From an uncultured Pelagibacteraceae bacterium (GTDB taxonomy: Bacteria; Pseudomonadota; Alphaproteobacteria; Pelagibacterales; Pelagibacteraceae), in the NCBI GenBank assembly GCA_902523515.1, contig CABYZT010000006.1:1-64000 (forward strand): 64,000 bases of DNA. Reading direction: 5' to 3'. Position numbers and translations under genes: made by a program. This document shows, in pieces, positions 44,233-53,216 of this stretch (positions are counted from its first letter, which is position 1; each line of letters starts with the position of its first letter). A model generated the notes under the pieces. That model searched no databases and was not told where the DNA came from. It saw only the letters and a program-made list of their open reading frames with translations.

Positions 44233-45135
44233 ATGCAAGTAGGTATTGATGTAGGAGCAACAAAAATTGAGAGTGTTGTACTTGAAGAGAATGGGAACGA
44301 AAAACATAGATCAAGAATATCGTGTCCAAAGGAATATACTCAAATTGTTACTGCGATAAGAGATATACATAGAAAATTAGAGCAAGATTTTAAACAAGAA
44401 CTACCAATTGGTGTGTGTCATCCAGGAGTTCATTCTCCTCAAACAGGATTAGTAAAAAATGCTCCAAATATAACTTGGTTAGAAAAAAAACCATTTCAAA
44501 GTGATCTACGTAAAGCTCTTGGAAAAGAAGTGTTTTGTGAAAATGATGCAAATTGTTTTGCTTTATCTGAAGCTATAGATGGAGCTGGTACACATTATAA
44601 AATCGTATATGGAATTATATTAGGCTCAGGAGTTGGAGGTGGTTTGGTGATAGACAAAAAAATTATTACTGGCTCTAATGGAGTAGCAGGGGAATGGGGA
44701 CACAACCAAATTCCATATTTTGCAGCTAAGAAAGAAAATTTTGATTCAAGTAATGCTAGAGAAGCAGAAATTGAAAGTTTTTTATCTGGTTTAAGTTTAG
44801 CAAAAAGATTTAAGAAACTTTATGGAAAAAATTTAAAAACAAATGAAATTTTTGAATTAAATAGAAAACATGATCTAGATGCTGAAAGATTTATTGATGA
44901 TTTTAAAGTAAATTTAGCAATGTCTCTTTCAAGCATCATAAATATTTTAGATCCTGATGCTTTTATATTTGGAGGAGGAGTTTCAAACGAAATTGATTTT
45001 TTGCATGAAATAGATTCATTGGTTAGAAAATTTGTTATTGGAAGAGAGTATGAGGGTGTTTTTTTAAAACCCAGATACGGAGACGCTAGTGGAGTTAGAG
45101 GCGCTGCTAGATTAGGTAGAAGCGCGACATATTAG
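44233..45135 (+). CDS. ROK-family sugar kinase lacking the zinc-binding Cys motif
   Basis: 300-residue ROK kinase similar to fructokinases (Mak/ScrK). It has the phosphate motif GIDVGATKIESVV (4-16), the catalytic Asp in ENDANC (103-108), GSGVGGGLV and GEWGHN (153-158) with the conserved His. The zinc motif that normally follows (CxCGxxGCxE) is replaced by ENFDSSNAREAEIES (168-182), with no Cys. The alignment on both sides is otherwise good, so zinc is probably not bound. Last gene of the tct operon; no obvious terminator, followed by 191 AT-rich bases. Confidence 0.82.
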   Translation: MQVGIDVGATKIESVVLEENGNEKHRSRISCPKEYTQIVTAIRDIHRKLEQDFKQELPIGVCHPGVHSPQTGLVKNAPNITWLEKKPFQSDLRKALGKEVFCENDANCFALSEAIDGAGTHYKIVYGIILGSGVGGGLVIDKKIITGSNGVAGEWGHNQIPYFAAKKENFDSSNAREAEIESFLSGLSLAKRFKKLYGKNLKTNEIFELNRKHDLDAERFIDDFKVNLAMSLSSIINILDPDAFIFGGGVSNEIDFLHEIDSLVRKFVIGREYEGVFLKPRYGDASGVRGAARLGRSATY

Positions 45136-45326
45136 AACTTCAACTTAAAGTAGAAATAAAAAAAATAAATTTTTTTTTTATTTAAAAAAATATTGATAAA
45201 TAAGGAAAAAAATCAATTACAACTTTTAGTAGTATAACGTTTTTTTAGTTATCAATTGGGATTTATTCTACTTATAGTTTCGTTTTTATAAAAATAGTTA
45301 ACTAAATAAAAAGAGGAAGAGAAGAT
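45136..45326 (+). promoter_or_regulatory. 191-base leader before the CUT1 binding-protein gene
   Basis: Largest gap in this part, over 75 percent A and T. It contains A/T-only inverted sequence at 45157-45187, no convincing -35/-10 pair, and a strong GAGGAAGAGAAG ribosome site just before the ATG. No tRNA or riboswitch fold recognised. Presumably carries the promoter of the sugar importer. Confidence 0.3.
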
Positions 45327-46583
45327 ATGAAAAAACTAATGATCGCTTTAATTACATTAGCGTTCACATCTACTTCATCAATTGCAGGACCTAAGATAGA
45401 GGTATTGCACTGGTGGACGTCTGGTGGTGAAGCTGCTGCACTTAAAGTTTTAAAAGATGATTTCGCTGCAAACGGTGGTGAATGGATGGACATGCCTGTA
45501 ACAGGTGGTGGTGGAGACGCTGCTAACGTTGCATTAAAAGCAAGAATCGTTGCTGGAGATCCTCCATCTGCATCTCAAATTAAAGGACCTACAATTCAAG
45601 AGTATGACCAAGAAGGTGTTGTAGCTCCATATAACATTGATGAAGTTGCTAAAGCAGAAGGTTGGGACAATTTATTAGACCCAATGATTGCAGCAATTCA
45701 TAAGTGTGAAAATAATAGCGGACCTTATTGTGCTGCTCCAGTAAACATTCACAGAATTGACTGGATGTGGGCAAACAAAGCTGTATTTGATGCAAACGGT
45801 ATTTCAGTTCCAACTACTTGGGATGAGTTAAATGCTGCTGCTGAAAAATTACAAGCTGCTGGAATAATTCCGTTTGCACATGGTGGCCAAGCTTGGCAAG
45901 ATGCTACAGTATTTGAAGCAGTTGCTATGGGTATTGGAGGAAATAACTATTACAAAAATTGTTATGTAGATCTTAAAGAAAGCTGTTTAAGAAGTGAAAC
46001 AACAGTTAAAGTTTTTGATCAAATGAGAAAACTACAAGGGTTTACTGACGAAGGTAGTCCAGGAAGAGACTGGAACGTTGCTACTGGTATGGTTATTGAA
46101 GGAAAAGCTGGTTTCCAAATTATGGGTGACTGGGCAAAAGGTGAATTTACAGCTGCTGGAAAAGTTCCAGGTGTAGATTACTACTGTGCTGCTACCCCTT
46201 CAAACAATGGATACTTATATAACGTAGATAGTTTTATCTTTTACAAATCTAGCGATCCAGATAAACAAGCTGGCCAAAAGTTATTAGCTAAGCTTATGAT
46301 GGGTAAAAACTTCCAAAAAGTTTTCAACCTATACAAAGGTTCTATCCCGGCACGTTTAGATGTATCAATGGATGAATTTGACAAATGTGCAAAAACATCT
46401 AATGCAGATATCAAAACTGCAGGTGAGAGCGGTGGATTAGTTCCAAGCTTTGCTCATGGTATGGCTCAAGGAAATACTATGAAAGCTGCCCTACAAGATA
46501 TCATTACAGAGCACTTTAACTCTGATATGTCATCTGTAGATGCTGCTAACGCTTTAGCTGACTCAGTTTTAGCTAATATGTAG
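45327..46583 (+). CDS. CUT1 sugar ABC binding protein, glucose (GtsA)-like
   Basis: 418-residue periplasmic binding protein. Signal peptide MKKLMIALITLAFTSTSSIA, mature start GPKIEVLHWWTSGGEAAALKVLK. This beginning plus PVTGGGGDAANVALKARIVAGDPPSASQIKG resembles Pseudomonas GtsA, the glucose-binding protein, as I remember it. PVNIHRIDWMWANKAVFDANGI and FEAVAMGIGG follow the same family. Four Cys in the mature protein could form disulfides. Separated from its permeases by a strong terminator, so likely made in excess. Glucose or mannose is the leading ligand guess; the aldose epimerase downstream agrees. Confidence 0.88.
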   Translation: MKKLMIALITLAFTSTSSIAGPKIEVLHWWTSGGEAAALKVLKDDFAANGGEWMDMPVTGGGGDAANVALKARIVAGDPPSASQIKGPTIQEYDQEGVVAPYNIDEVAKAEGWDNLLDPMIAAIHKCENNSGPYCAAPVNIHRIDWMWANKAVFDANGISVPTTWDELNAAAEKLQAAGIIPFAHGGQAWQDATVFEAVAMGIGGNNYYKNCYVDLKESCLRSETTVKVFDQMRKLQGFTDEGSPGRDWNVATGMVIEGKAGFQIMGDWAKGEFTAAGKVPGVDYYCAATPSNNGYLYNVDSFIFYKSSDPDKQAGQKLLAKLMMGKNFQKVFNLYKGSIPARLDVSMDEFDKCAKTSNADIKTAGESGGLVPSFAHGMAQGNTMKAALQDIITEHFNSDMSSVDAANALADSVLANM

Positions 46584-46595
46584 TACACCAAAATT

Positions 46596-46629
46596 AAAAG
46601 GCCACTTTTGATTAAGTGGCCTTTTTTTT
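46596..46629 (+). terminator. Intrinsic terminator between binding protein and permease genes
   Basis: GGCCACTT (46600-46607), loop TTGATT, AAGTGGCC (46614-46621), then eight T. It begins 13 bases after the binding-protein stop and ends 26 bases before the permease ATG. No good promoter follows, so the permease genes probably depend on read-through. Confidence 0.9.
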
Positions 46630-46655
46630 AAATCTAAAAATAAAAAATATTTATA

Positions 46656-47531
46656 ATGTTCAAGTGGTTAGAAAAAAATTTACCTAAAATTGTAATGGCC
46701 CCAGCTGTTGGTTTGATTGGCTGGTTTGTTTATGGATTTGTACTTTGGACTTTATATATATCTTTTACCAATTCTAAAATTCTACCAAAGTATGAACTTT
46801 GGGGATTTGGACAGTATGAAAAACTTTGGGCATCAAGAAAATGGCTTATTGCAGTAGATAATTTGCTTATTTTTACAGCACTATTCTTGATCTTCTGCGT
46901 TGTTATAGGAATAATTCTTGCAATTTTTTTAGATCAAAAAATCAGAGCAGAGGGTTTGCTAAGAACGATTTATTTATATCCAATGGCGCTATCTTTTATC
47001 GTTACAGGAACCGCATGGAAATGGATATTAAATCCAACTTTAGGTATCCAAAAAATGTTTAGAGACTGGGGTTTCGAGAACTTCACCTTTGATTGGTTAG
47101 TAGATAGGGAGATGGCCATTTACACCATAGTTATTGCAGGTGTTTGGCAATCTGCAGGTTTTGTGATGGCGCTATTTTTAGCTGGATTAAGATCAGTAGA
47201 AGATGAAATTGTTAAGGCAGCAAAAATAGATGGCGCAAGTTTATTTACCGTTTACTGGAAGATTTTACTTCCAATGATGAGACCTGTATTTTTTACAAGT
47301 TTTGTAATTTTAGTTCATATATCTATCAAAAGTTACGATCTTATTGTAGCACTGACACAAGGTGGACCAGGTATATCAACAACTATGCCTGCTTTATATA
47401 TGACACAAACTGCATTTCATAAAAGCCAGGTTGGTTTATCTGCAGCGAGTGCGATGATGATGTTTATGGCTGTAGCTGCTGTAATTATCCCATATTTATA
47501 TTCAGAGTTAAGGAGAGAGAATGCAAGATAG
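46656..47531 (+). CDS. CUT1 sugar ABC permease 1 (MalF/GtsB-like)
   Basis: 291-residue inner-membrane permease with six main helices. The EAA loop near residues 185-205 reads EDEIVKAAKIDGASLFTVYWKILLPMMRP. GTAWKWILNPTLGIQKMFRDWGF is characteristic of the glucose-type subgroup. Pairs with the second permease, whose ATG overlaps its stop by 11 bases. Starts 26 bases after a terminator. Confidence 0.93.
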   Translation: MFKWLEKNLPKIVMAPAVGLIGWFVYGFVLWTLYISFTNSKILPKYELWGFGQYEKLWASRKWLIAVDNLLIFTALFLIFCVVIGIILAIFLDQKIRAEGLLRTIYLYPMALSFIVTGTAWKWILNPTLGIQKMFRDWGFENFTFDWLVDREMAIYTIVIAGVWQSAGFVMALFLAGLRSVEDEIVKAAKIDGASLFTVYWKILLPMMRPVFFTSFVILVHISIKSYDLIVALTQGGPGISTTMPALYMTQTAFHKSQVGLSAASAMMMFMAVAAVIIPYLYSELRRENAR

Positions 47532-48426
47532 TTTAAAATCCTCTTCGTATCAGCAATTAGAACAAAAATCTAAATATACAAACATGTTTTTGAGATGGTT
47601 TTTATATTTTATTTTAATTCTTTTTGCTTCTTATTTTATTTTTCCACTTTACGTGATGGTTGTTACTTCATTAAAGACAATGGAAGAGATCCGTCAAGGA
47701 ACACTTCTAAGTTGGCCAAGCGGATTAAATATAGAATCTTGGGCTGTAGCGTGGGGTGGTCGAGGATATGGAGCTGGTGATACTTTTTTAAGACCATATT
47801 TTTGGAATTCAATCAAGATGGTTGTACCAGCAGTATTTTTTTCAACATTTATTGGAGCGATGACAGGTTATGTTTTAACTAAATGGAGATTTAAAGGAGA
47901 TCAGTGGGTTTTCCTTTTTTTATTATTTGGATGTTTCATACCTTTTCAAGCAATATTGCTACCAATGGCCAGAACTCTCGGAGTATTAGGAATTTCAAAT
48001 TCTGTAATTGGATTAGTTTTAGTTCATACAGTTTATGGAATACCTTTTACTACATTATTTTTTAGAAATTATTATATTTCTGTTCCAACAGAATTAGTTA
48101 AAGCTGCCAGAATAGATGGAGCTGGGTTTTTTAAAATATTTTTCAAAATTTTACTGCCAATATCAGCACCAATTATTGTAGTAACTGTAATTTGGCAGTT
48201 CACTCAAATATGGAATGATTTTTTATTTGGATCAACCTTCTCATTTGGAGAAGCAGCACCAATACAAGTAGCATTAAATAATATGGTTTTATCAAGCACA
48301 AGTGTGAAAGAGTATAATGTAGATATGGCTTCAGCTATTATAGCCGGTATTCCAACACTTATAGTCTATGTATTAGCAGGTAAATATTTTATTAGAGGAT
48401 TAACTTCAGGAGCAGTGAAAGGATAA
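47521..48426 (+). CDS. CUT1 sugar ABC permease 2 (MalG/GtsC-like)
   Basis: 301-residue permease with six helices. The EAA motif is TELVKAARIDGAGFFKIFFKILLPISAP (about 195-222). FPLYVMVVTSLKTMEEIRQG after the first helix and QFTQIWNDFLFG are typical of MalG-type proteins. Its ATG (47521) lies within the end of permease 1 and the ATPase begins two bases after its stop, so the three are translated together. Confidence 0.93.
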   Translation: MQDSLKSSSYQQLEQKSKYTNMFLRWFLYFILILFASYFIFPLYVMVVTSLKTMEEIRQGTLLSWPSGLNIESWAVAWGGRGYGAGDTFLRPYFWNSIKMVVPAVFFSTFIGAMTGYVLTKWRFKGDQWVFLFLLFGCFIPFQAILLPMARTLGVLGISNSVIGLVLVHTVYGIPFTTLFFRNYYISVPTELVKAARIDGAGFFKIFFKILLPISAPIIVVTVIWQFTQIWNDFLFGSTFSFGEAAPIQVALNNMVLSSTSVKEYNVDMASAIIAGIPTLIVYVLAGKYFIRGLTSGAVKG

Positions 48427-48428
48427 CA

Positions 48429-49523
48429 ATGAAAACGTTAAAAATTGAAGAACTATCAAAAAACTTTGGATCGACTGAGGTTTTAAAAAAAATTAATTTA
48501 GACATAGATGAGGGAAATTTCCTAGTTCTTTTAGGACCATCTGGATGTGGAAAATCAACTTTATTAAATATTATTGCAGGATTAGAAACTATTAATGAGG
48601 GTGATGTTTTTATTGATGATTATAATGTCAGCAAGGTAGAGCCAAAAGACCGTAATATTGCTATGGTTTTTCAATCTTACGCTCTATATCCGTCTATGAA
48701 TGTTAAGGAGAATATGATTTTTGGTCTTAAACAGGCAAAAACATCAAAGGAAAAAATACAAGAACAGCTAGAAAAAGTCTCAAAATTTCTACAGGTAGAT
48801 CAATTGTTAGAAAGAAAACCTTCTCAATTATCTGGAGGACAACGACAACGTGTTGCTATTGGTAGAGCTCTCGTAAGGGAGCCAAGGATATTTTTGTTTG
48901 ACGAACCATTATCTAACTTAGATGCAAAACTACGGGTTGAAATGAGGAGGGAAATAAAAAAACTTCATCAACAGCTAAAAACAACAGTTGTTTATGTGAC
49001 CCATGATCAAACAGAGGCAATGAGTTTGGGTACTAACATTGCAATTATGAATCATGGAGTAATTCAACAAAATGATACTCCTGAAATGATTTATAATAAG
49101 CCAAGCAATACTTTTGTTGCAGACTTTATTGGATCTCCATCAATGAACCTTATTAAGGGAATCTTAAAAGAAAATTCAGGAGACTTATTATTTACAGTGA
49201 GTGGATCAAATTTAGAAATTCCAATAAAAGATTATGATTTTAAAGATAAATCATATTTAAATAATAAAGAGGTTTTCTTTGGTATTAGACCAGAACATAT
49301 TTTCTTTAAAAAATTTAATGAAAGTGATTTTGAAATTAATTTAAGAGCAGATCTTAGTGAGTACATAGGTCATGAGCAAATAATGACATTTGATTATGCA
49401 AATCAAGAAGTTTTAGCTAAATTTCCATCTACAATTAAAATAGATCTTGGCAAAGAAACAAAATTATACTTTGATTTAACTCAAGCATCTTTATTTGACG
49501 CTCAAACAGAGGAAAGAATATAA
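48429..49523 (+). CDS. CUT1 sugar ABC ATPase (MalK/UgpC/GtsD-like)
   Basis: 364-residue ATPase. Walker A GPSGCGKSTL, signature LSGGQRQRVAIGRAL, Walker B IFLFDEPLSNLDAKL, switch His VTHDQTEAMSLG, and a C-terminal TOBE-type domain from about residue 240 with FFGIRPEHIFF. The TOBE part identifies it as a CUT1 ATPase that could be shared between importers. Followed one base later by an SDR gene, in the same operon. Confidence 0.94.
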   Translation: MKTLKIEELSKNFGSTEVLKKINLDIDEGNFLVLLGPSGCGKSTLLNIIAGLETINEGDVFIDDYNVSKVEPKDRNIAMVFQSYALYPSMNVKENMIFGLKQAKTSKEKIQEQLEKVSKFLQVDQLLERKPSQLSGGQRQRVAIGRALVREPRIFLFDEPLSNLDAKLRVEMRREIKKLHQQLKTTVVYVTHDQTEAMSLGTNIAIMNHGVIQQNDTPEMIYNKPSNTFVADFIGSPSMNLIKGILKENSGDLLFTVSGSNLEIPIKDYDFKDKSYLNNKEVFFGIRPEHIFFKKFNESDFEINLRADLSEYIGHEQIMTFDYANQEVLAKFPSTIKIDLGKETKLYFDLTQASLFDAQTEERI

Positions 49524-49524
49524 T

Positions 49525-50286
49525 ATGAAAGTAAAATATTCAGATTTAAAAAATAAAAGAATATTTATAACTGGTGGAGCTTCAGGAATTGGGGCATCAA
49601 TCGTTGAGCATTTTTGTGAGCAAGGGAGTGAGGTTCATTTTGTTGATATTGATTTAAAAGAGACAAAAAAATTATTAAACAAAATAAAAAAGAATAAATT
49701 TAGATTACCGAAATTTATAGAGTGTAATTTATTAGATATTAATAAATTAGAAAAAATAATTAAAAAAATTATTTCTAGCAACGGACCTATACATGCTTTA
49801 ATCAACAATGCAGCAAATGATGATAGACATTCTACGGATCAAGTTGATGAAAAATACTGGCAAAACAGAATGGATGTAAATTTAAAACATTATTTCTTTG
49901 CTGCTAAGGCAGTTATAACGGGAATGAAAAAAATTAAATCAGGATCCATTGTAAATTTGAGTTCAGTCTCATGGATGTTAGGAGAAGGAGATAAAGTAGT
50001 TTATGAAACTGCCAAGTCTGCTGTTGTAGGTTTAACTCGATCTTTTGCGCAAGAGTATGGAAAATATAATATAAGAACAAATTCAGTTGTACCTGGTTCA
50101 ATTGCAACTGAAAGACAAATTAAACATTGGTTAACACCAAAATATAAAAAGCTTATTTTGGACAGCCAAGCTTTAAAAAGACAGTTAAAACCAAACGATG
50201 TAGCTCAGTTAGTAATGTTTTTAGCATCAGATCAATCATCAGGATGTACAAAACAAAGCTTTATTGTTGATGGTGGCATAACTTGA
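49525..50286 (+). CDS. Short-chain dehydrogenase/reductase (sugar dehydrogenase type)
   Basis: 253-residue classical SDR. Motifs are ITGGASGIGASIVEHF, NNAANDD, the catalytic Ser in NLSSVSWMLGE, YETAK (Tyr-x3-Lys) and the C-terminal SFIVDGGIT. Asp in HFVDIDLKE suggests NAD. Start ATG at 49525 is one base after the ATPase stop; the in-frame upstream TTG lies within the ATPase gene. Likely oxidises the imported aldose, as do SDRs of the galactose/arabinose/glucose dehydrogenase type, giving a lactone. Confidence 0.87.
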   Translation: MKVKYSDLKNKRIFITGGASGIGASIVEHFCEQGSEVHFVDIDLKETKKLLNKIKKNKFRLPKFIECNLLDINKLEKIIKKIISSNGPIHALINNAANDDRHSTDQVDEKYWQNRMDVNLKHYFFAAKAVITGMKKIKSGSIVNLSSVSWMLGEGDKVVYETAKSAVVGLTRSFAQEYGKYNIRTNSVVPGSIATERQIKHWLTPKYKKLILDSQALKRQLKPNDVAQLVMFLASDQSSGCTKQSFIVDGGIT

Positions 50287-50291
50287 TCTAG

Positions 50292-51260
50292 GTGAAAGTT
50301 GAAAGTTCTACAATTCAAAATAAATTTCTAAGAGTTCAAACTCTTAATTACGGCGCCAGTCTTTTTGAAGTTTATCACAAGAAAAAGAAAGTAAATTTAA
50401 TTTTAAATTTGGGAACAAAAGAAAACTATCGGTATAAACACCCAAGTGTTGGATCTACTTGTGGAAGGTATGCAGGTAGAATTTCCAATGCAAAATTTAA
50501 GATTGGGAAAAAAAAATTTAATTTAAATGCAAATGAAGGAAAAAACTTACTTCATGGCGGTAAAGTTAGTTTTTCTATTCTCCCATGGAAAAAATTAAAT
50601 CAAACAAAAGATAAAATAGTATATCAAATTCATTCAAAAGATAACGATCAAGGCTTTCCAGGAAATCTAGTTGTTAATTGCACTTATCAATTAAGAAATA
50701 AATTTCTGATAATAAAATATGAATACAAATCCAATAAAAGTACCCATGTTAATTTAACTAATCATAGTTATTGGAATTTAGAAAAAAATAAAAAAAAGAT
50801 GATTTATAATCATGAACTAAAATTAAACTCAGCTAAATATCTTCAAATAAATAAAAATTTAATCCCAACTGGTAGATTTAAAGATGTTAAAAAATCTATT
50901 TACGATTTTTTGAATTTTGAAAACATTGGAAAAAAATTAGATTATTTTAAAAATAAAAAGCTAAATATTAAATTTAAAGGTTTTGACACAACTTTCGTTG
51001 TTAAAAAAAATAATAGAAATTATGTTGGAACTTTAAAAAATAATAATATTAATATTCAAATTGATTTTTTTTCAAATTTACCTGGTGTTCAACTTTACTC
51101 AGCACAAAATCTAAATTATAAAAAAAAATTATTTCCTTACCAAGGTATTTGTTTAGAAACTCAATACTTTCCTGATGCACCTAATAAAAAAAATTTTCCA
51201 AGTACTTTAATTGAACCTAATAAAAGGTATACATGCTTTACAAAAATTAAAATTAATTAA
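50292..51260 (+). CDS. Aldose 1-epimerase (galactose mutarotase)
   Basis: 322-residue galactose mutarotase-like protein. Conserved are NYGASLFEV, GSTCGRYAGRISNAKF with the Arg, NEGKNLLHGG with the first catalytic His, the second His in LTNHSYWNLE (about residue 155), and the C-terminal Glu in CLETQYFPDAPN. It starts with a GTG at 50292 five bases after the SDR stop. Converts anomers of the imported aldose so that the dehydrogenase sees the right form. The middle is unusually Lys/Asn-rich but all catalytic residues are present. Confidence 0.88.
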   Translation: MKVESSTIQNKFLRVQTLNYGASLFEVYHKKKKVNLILNLGTKENYRYKHPSVGSTCGRYAGRISNAKFKIGKKKFNLNANEGKNLLHGGKVSFSILPWKKLNQTKDKIVYQIHSKDNDQGFPGNLVVNCTYQLRNKFLIIKYEYKSNKSTHVNLTNHSYWNLEKNKKKMIYNHELKLNSAKYLQINKNLIPTGRFKDVKKSIYDFLNFENIGKKLDYFKNKKLNIKFKGFDTTFVVKKNNRNYVGTLKNNNINIQIDFFSNLPGVQLYSAQNLNYKKKLFPYQGICLETQYFPDAPNKKNFPSTLIEPNKRYTCFTKIKIN

Positions 51261-51263
51261 TTT

Positions 51264-52301
51264 ATGGGTAAAAAAATTAATATTTCAATAGTTGGAACTG
51301 GTTTAATGGGCTTACAACACATTAAAGCTATTCAAAAATCGAAGAAAGCAAATCTTCATTCAATAGTAGACATTAGTAATAATGCTAAAAATTTATCAAA
51401 AAAATATAAAATCCCATTGTATTCAAATGTGTCAGAGCTTTTAAATTCAAAAAAACTTGATGCTGTAATAGTTGCTACCCCTAATCAATTACATGAAAAA
51501 CATACTGTAAGTTTTTTGAAAAATAAAATACCTGTTCTATTAGAAAAACCTATTTCAGATAATATCCAATCTGCAAAAAAAATTATAAATAGTGCCAACA
51601 AGAACAAAACACCATTATTGATTGGATATCATCGTCGACACAATTCAATAGTCTCTAAGGTAAAAGACATTATTAACAAAGGTAGATTGGGAAATATTGT
51701 TTCCGCAAACGTCTTATGCTGGTTATATAAACACAAAGCATATTACAAAGAAAAATGGAGAGTTAGTAAAGGTGGTGGGCCTTTAGGTATCAATTTAGTG
51801 CACGATATTGATATGATTTGTTATTTGTTAGGTTCAATAAAATATGTTCAAGCATTTACAACTAATAAAACAAGAAAATTTCGAGTAGAGGATACAGCTA
51901 CAATAAGCTTGATCTTTAATTCAGGAGCGCTTTGTACACTTAATTTGTCTGATACAATTGTTGCACCGTGGAGTTATGAATTAACTGCTGGAGAAAACCC
52001 TGCATATCCAATCACTAATCAATCAGCATATATGATTGGGGGTACCAAAGGTTCTTTACAGTTTCCTAATCTTAAATATTGGTTCTATAAAAAAGAACGA
52101 AGCTGGTGGAATAAGATATTTGTTAATGAAGATAAAAACAAAAAAGATGACAACACATTAGTAAACCAAATTGACCATTTTGCTGATGTAGTGACTAAAA
52201 AAGTTAAACCAAAAGTGAATGGTAATGATGGTTTAATTTCTCTCAAAATTTTTGCAGCAATAACTAAAAGTGCAAAAACTGGTAAAAAAGTAAGAATATA
52301 A
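51264..52301 (+). CDS. Gfo/Idh/MocA family oxidoreductase, 345 residues
   Basis: NAD(P)-dependent sugar oxidoreductase. Rossmann motif IVGTGLMGLQHIKAI, catalytic Lys in LEKPISDN, and substrate helix GGGPLGINLVHDIDMICYLLG with Asp and His in the inositol/glucose dehydrogenase positions. Last gene of the CUT1 transport operon, three bases after the epimerase gene. With the SDR and epimerase it suggests direct oxidation of unphosphorylated sugar. Confidence 0.85.
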   Translation: MGKKINISIVGTGLMGLQHIKAIQKSKKANLHSIVDISNNAKNLSKKYKIPLYSNVSELLNSKKLDAVIVATPNQLHEKHTVSFLKNKIPVLLEKPISDNIQSAKKIINSANKNKTPLLIGYHRRHNSIVSKVKDIINKGRLGNIVSANVLCWLYKHKAYYKEKWRVSKGGGPLGINLVHDIDMICYLLGSIKYVQAFTTNKTRKFRVEDTATISLIFNSGALCTLNLSDTIVAPWSYELTAGENPAYPITNQSAYMIGGTKGSLQFPNLKYWFYKKERSWWNKIFVNEDKNKKDDNTLVNQIDHFADVVTKKVKPKVNGNDGLISLKIFAAITKSAKTGKKVRI

Positions 52302-52362
52302 AATTTTTATTAAAATTTAAATCATTCATTGTTTTGACATATTTTATTTGTTAACTTTTTAT

Positions 52363-52872
52363 ATGAAAAAAATTATCTTACTTGCTTTATTAAGTTTGTT
52401 ATTTTTCACAAATTCAAATGCTGCATGTGATGATCCTTTAACAGAAGGTGTAGATTATTCTAATTGTAGATTTTCAGACTCTCAAGATTTACAAGGCAGC
52501 TATCTTCCAAATTCAAATCTTTCTTTTGCAAGTTTTATTCAAGTAAATTTTGATAAAAGTATTATGATGACATCAAATTTATCATTTGGAACTTTCCCAG
52601 AGTCTACATTTGTAAGAGCTAATCTTTATGAATCGGTTTCTATAGGTGCAAATTTTGAAAAAACTAATTTTACTGGAGCTAACTTAACTAGAGTTGATTT
52701 TATGGGTGCAACATTGATTGAAGCCAATTTTCAAAACTCTAACTTAATGGAAGCTAACTTTACATCATCTAATATTACCAATGCTAATTTCGATGGAGCT
52801 AATTTAACTGGAGCTACTTGGACTAATGGTCAAACTTGTGGTCCAGAGTCTATAGGTATCTGTAAACAATAA
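52363..52872 (+). CDS. Secreted pentapeptide-repeat protein
   Basis: 169 residues from the ATG at 52363. A signal peptide (MKKIILLALLSLLFFTNSNA) precedes a mature part beginning with Cys-containing ACDDPLTEGVDYSNC. From about 55 to 155 run some twenty A(N/D)(L/F)xx five-residue repeats such as GANLTRVDFMGATLIEANF, which form a right-handed square helix. The end has a Cys pair, TCGPESIGICKQ. Function of such periplasmic repeat proteins is generally unknown. A TTGACA lies at 52334 but no -10 at proper spacing before the ATG. Confidence 0.85.
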   Translation: MKKIILLALLSLLFFTNSNAACDDPLTEGVDYSNCRFSDSQDLQGSYLPNSNLSFASFIQVNFDKSIMMTSNLSFGTFPESTFVRANLYESVSIGANFEKTNFTGANLTRVDFMGATLIEANFQNSNLMEANFTSSNITNANFDGANLTGATWTNGQTCGPESIGICKQ

Positions 52873-52875
52873 TTA

Positions 52876-53169
52876 ATGAATAATTCAGTTAATACTGATG
52901 ATGTTATCTTTAATTTTTTCAAACAAATTTGTGATGAAAAAGATGATCAAAAATGTGTTGAGCTTGGAAAAGAATGGATAAAAGCAATGGAATCAAACTT
53001 GTCTAGCATGGAAGCAAATTTAAATGGTGCTGATTATATTAAACATAAAGATGATATACAAAGTAACAGAAATCACCTTGATAGCTTAAAGAATAAAACC
53101 TCAAATGAATGGAGAGAGTATGCTACACAATGCATGATAGAAATAATGAACCACAAAAACCAGAAATAA
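52876..53169 (+). CDS. Hypothetical protein, 97 residues
   Basis: Not recognised. A soluble, acidic, mostly helical protein (FFKQICDEKDDQKCVELGKEWIKAME, then a polar helical half with NRNHLDSLKNK). Three Cys (residues about 19, 27 and 86). No signal peptide or membrane segment. It begins three bases after the pentapeptide gene and so may share its transcript. The next gene downstream has its own riboswitch and promoter. Confidence 0.6.
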   Translation: MNNSVNTDDVIFNFFKQICDEKDDQKCVELGKEWIKAMESNLSSMEANLNGADYIKHKDDIQSNRNHLDSLKNKTSNEWREYATQCMIEIMNHKNQK

Positions 53170-53204
53170 CAAAATTTTAAAAAGACTTTCCATAATAAAA
53201 AAAA

Positions 53205-53210
53205 TATACT
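53205..53210 (+). promoter_or_regulatory. -10 box (TATACT) for the thiV transcript
   Basis: TATACT lies seven bases before the expected start of the TPP aptamer transcript (about 53217). The -35 region is poor. Supported mainly by its position relative to the riboswitch. Confidence 0.4.
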
Positions 53211-53216
53211 AAATAT

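Noticed and set aside
45157..45187. A/T-only inverted repeat as a terminator for the ROK gene
   Set aside because: The stem has no G-C pairs, so it would be too weak; such sequences arise by chance at this base composition.
52334..52339. Perfect TTGACA before the pentapeptide-repeat gene as a promoter
   Set aside because: A -10 box at 16-18 bases would fall at or just before the ATG and no TATAAT-like hexamer is there. Kept only as a remark.
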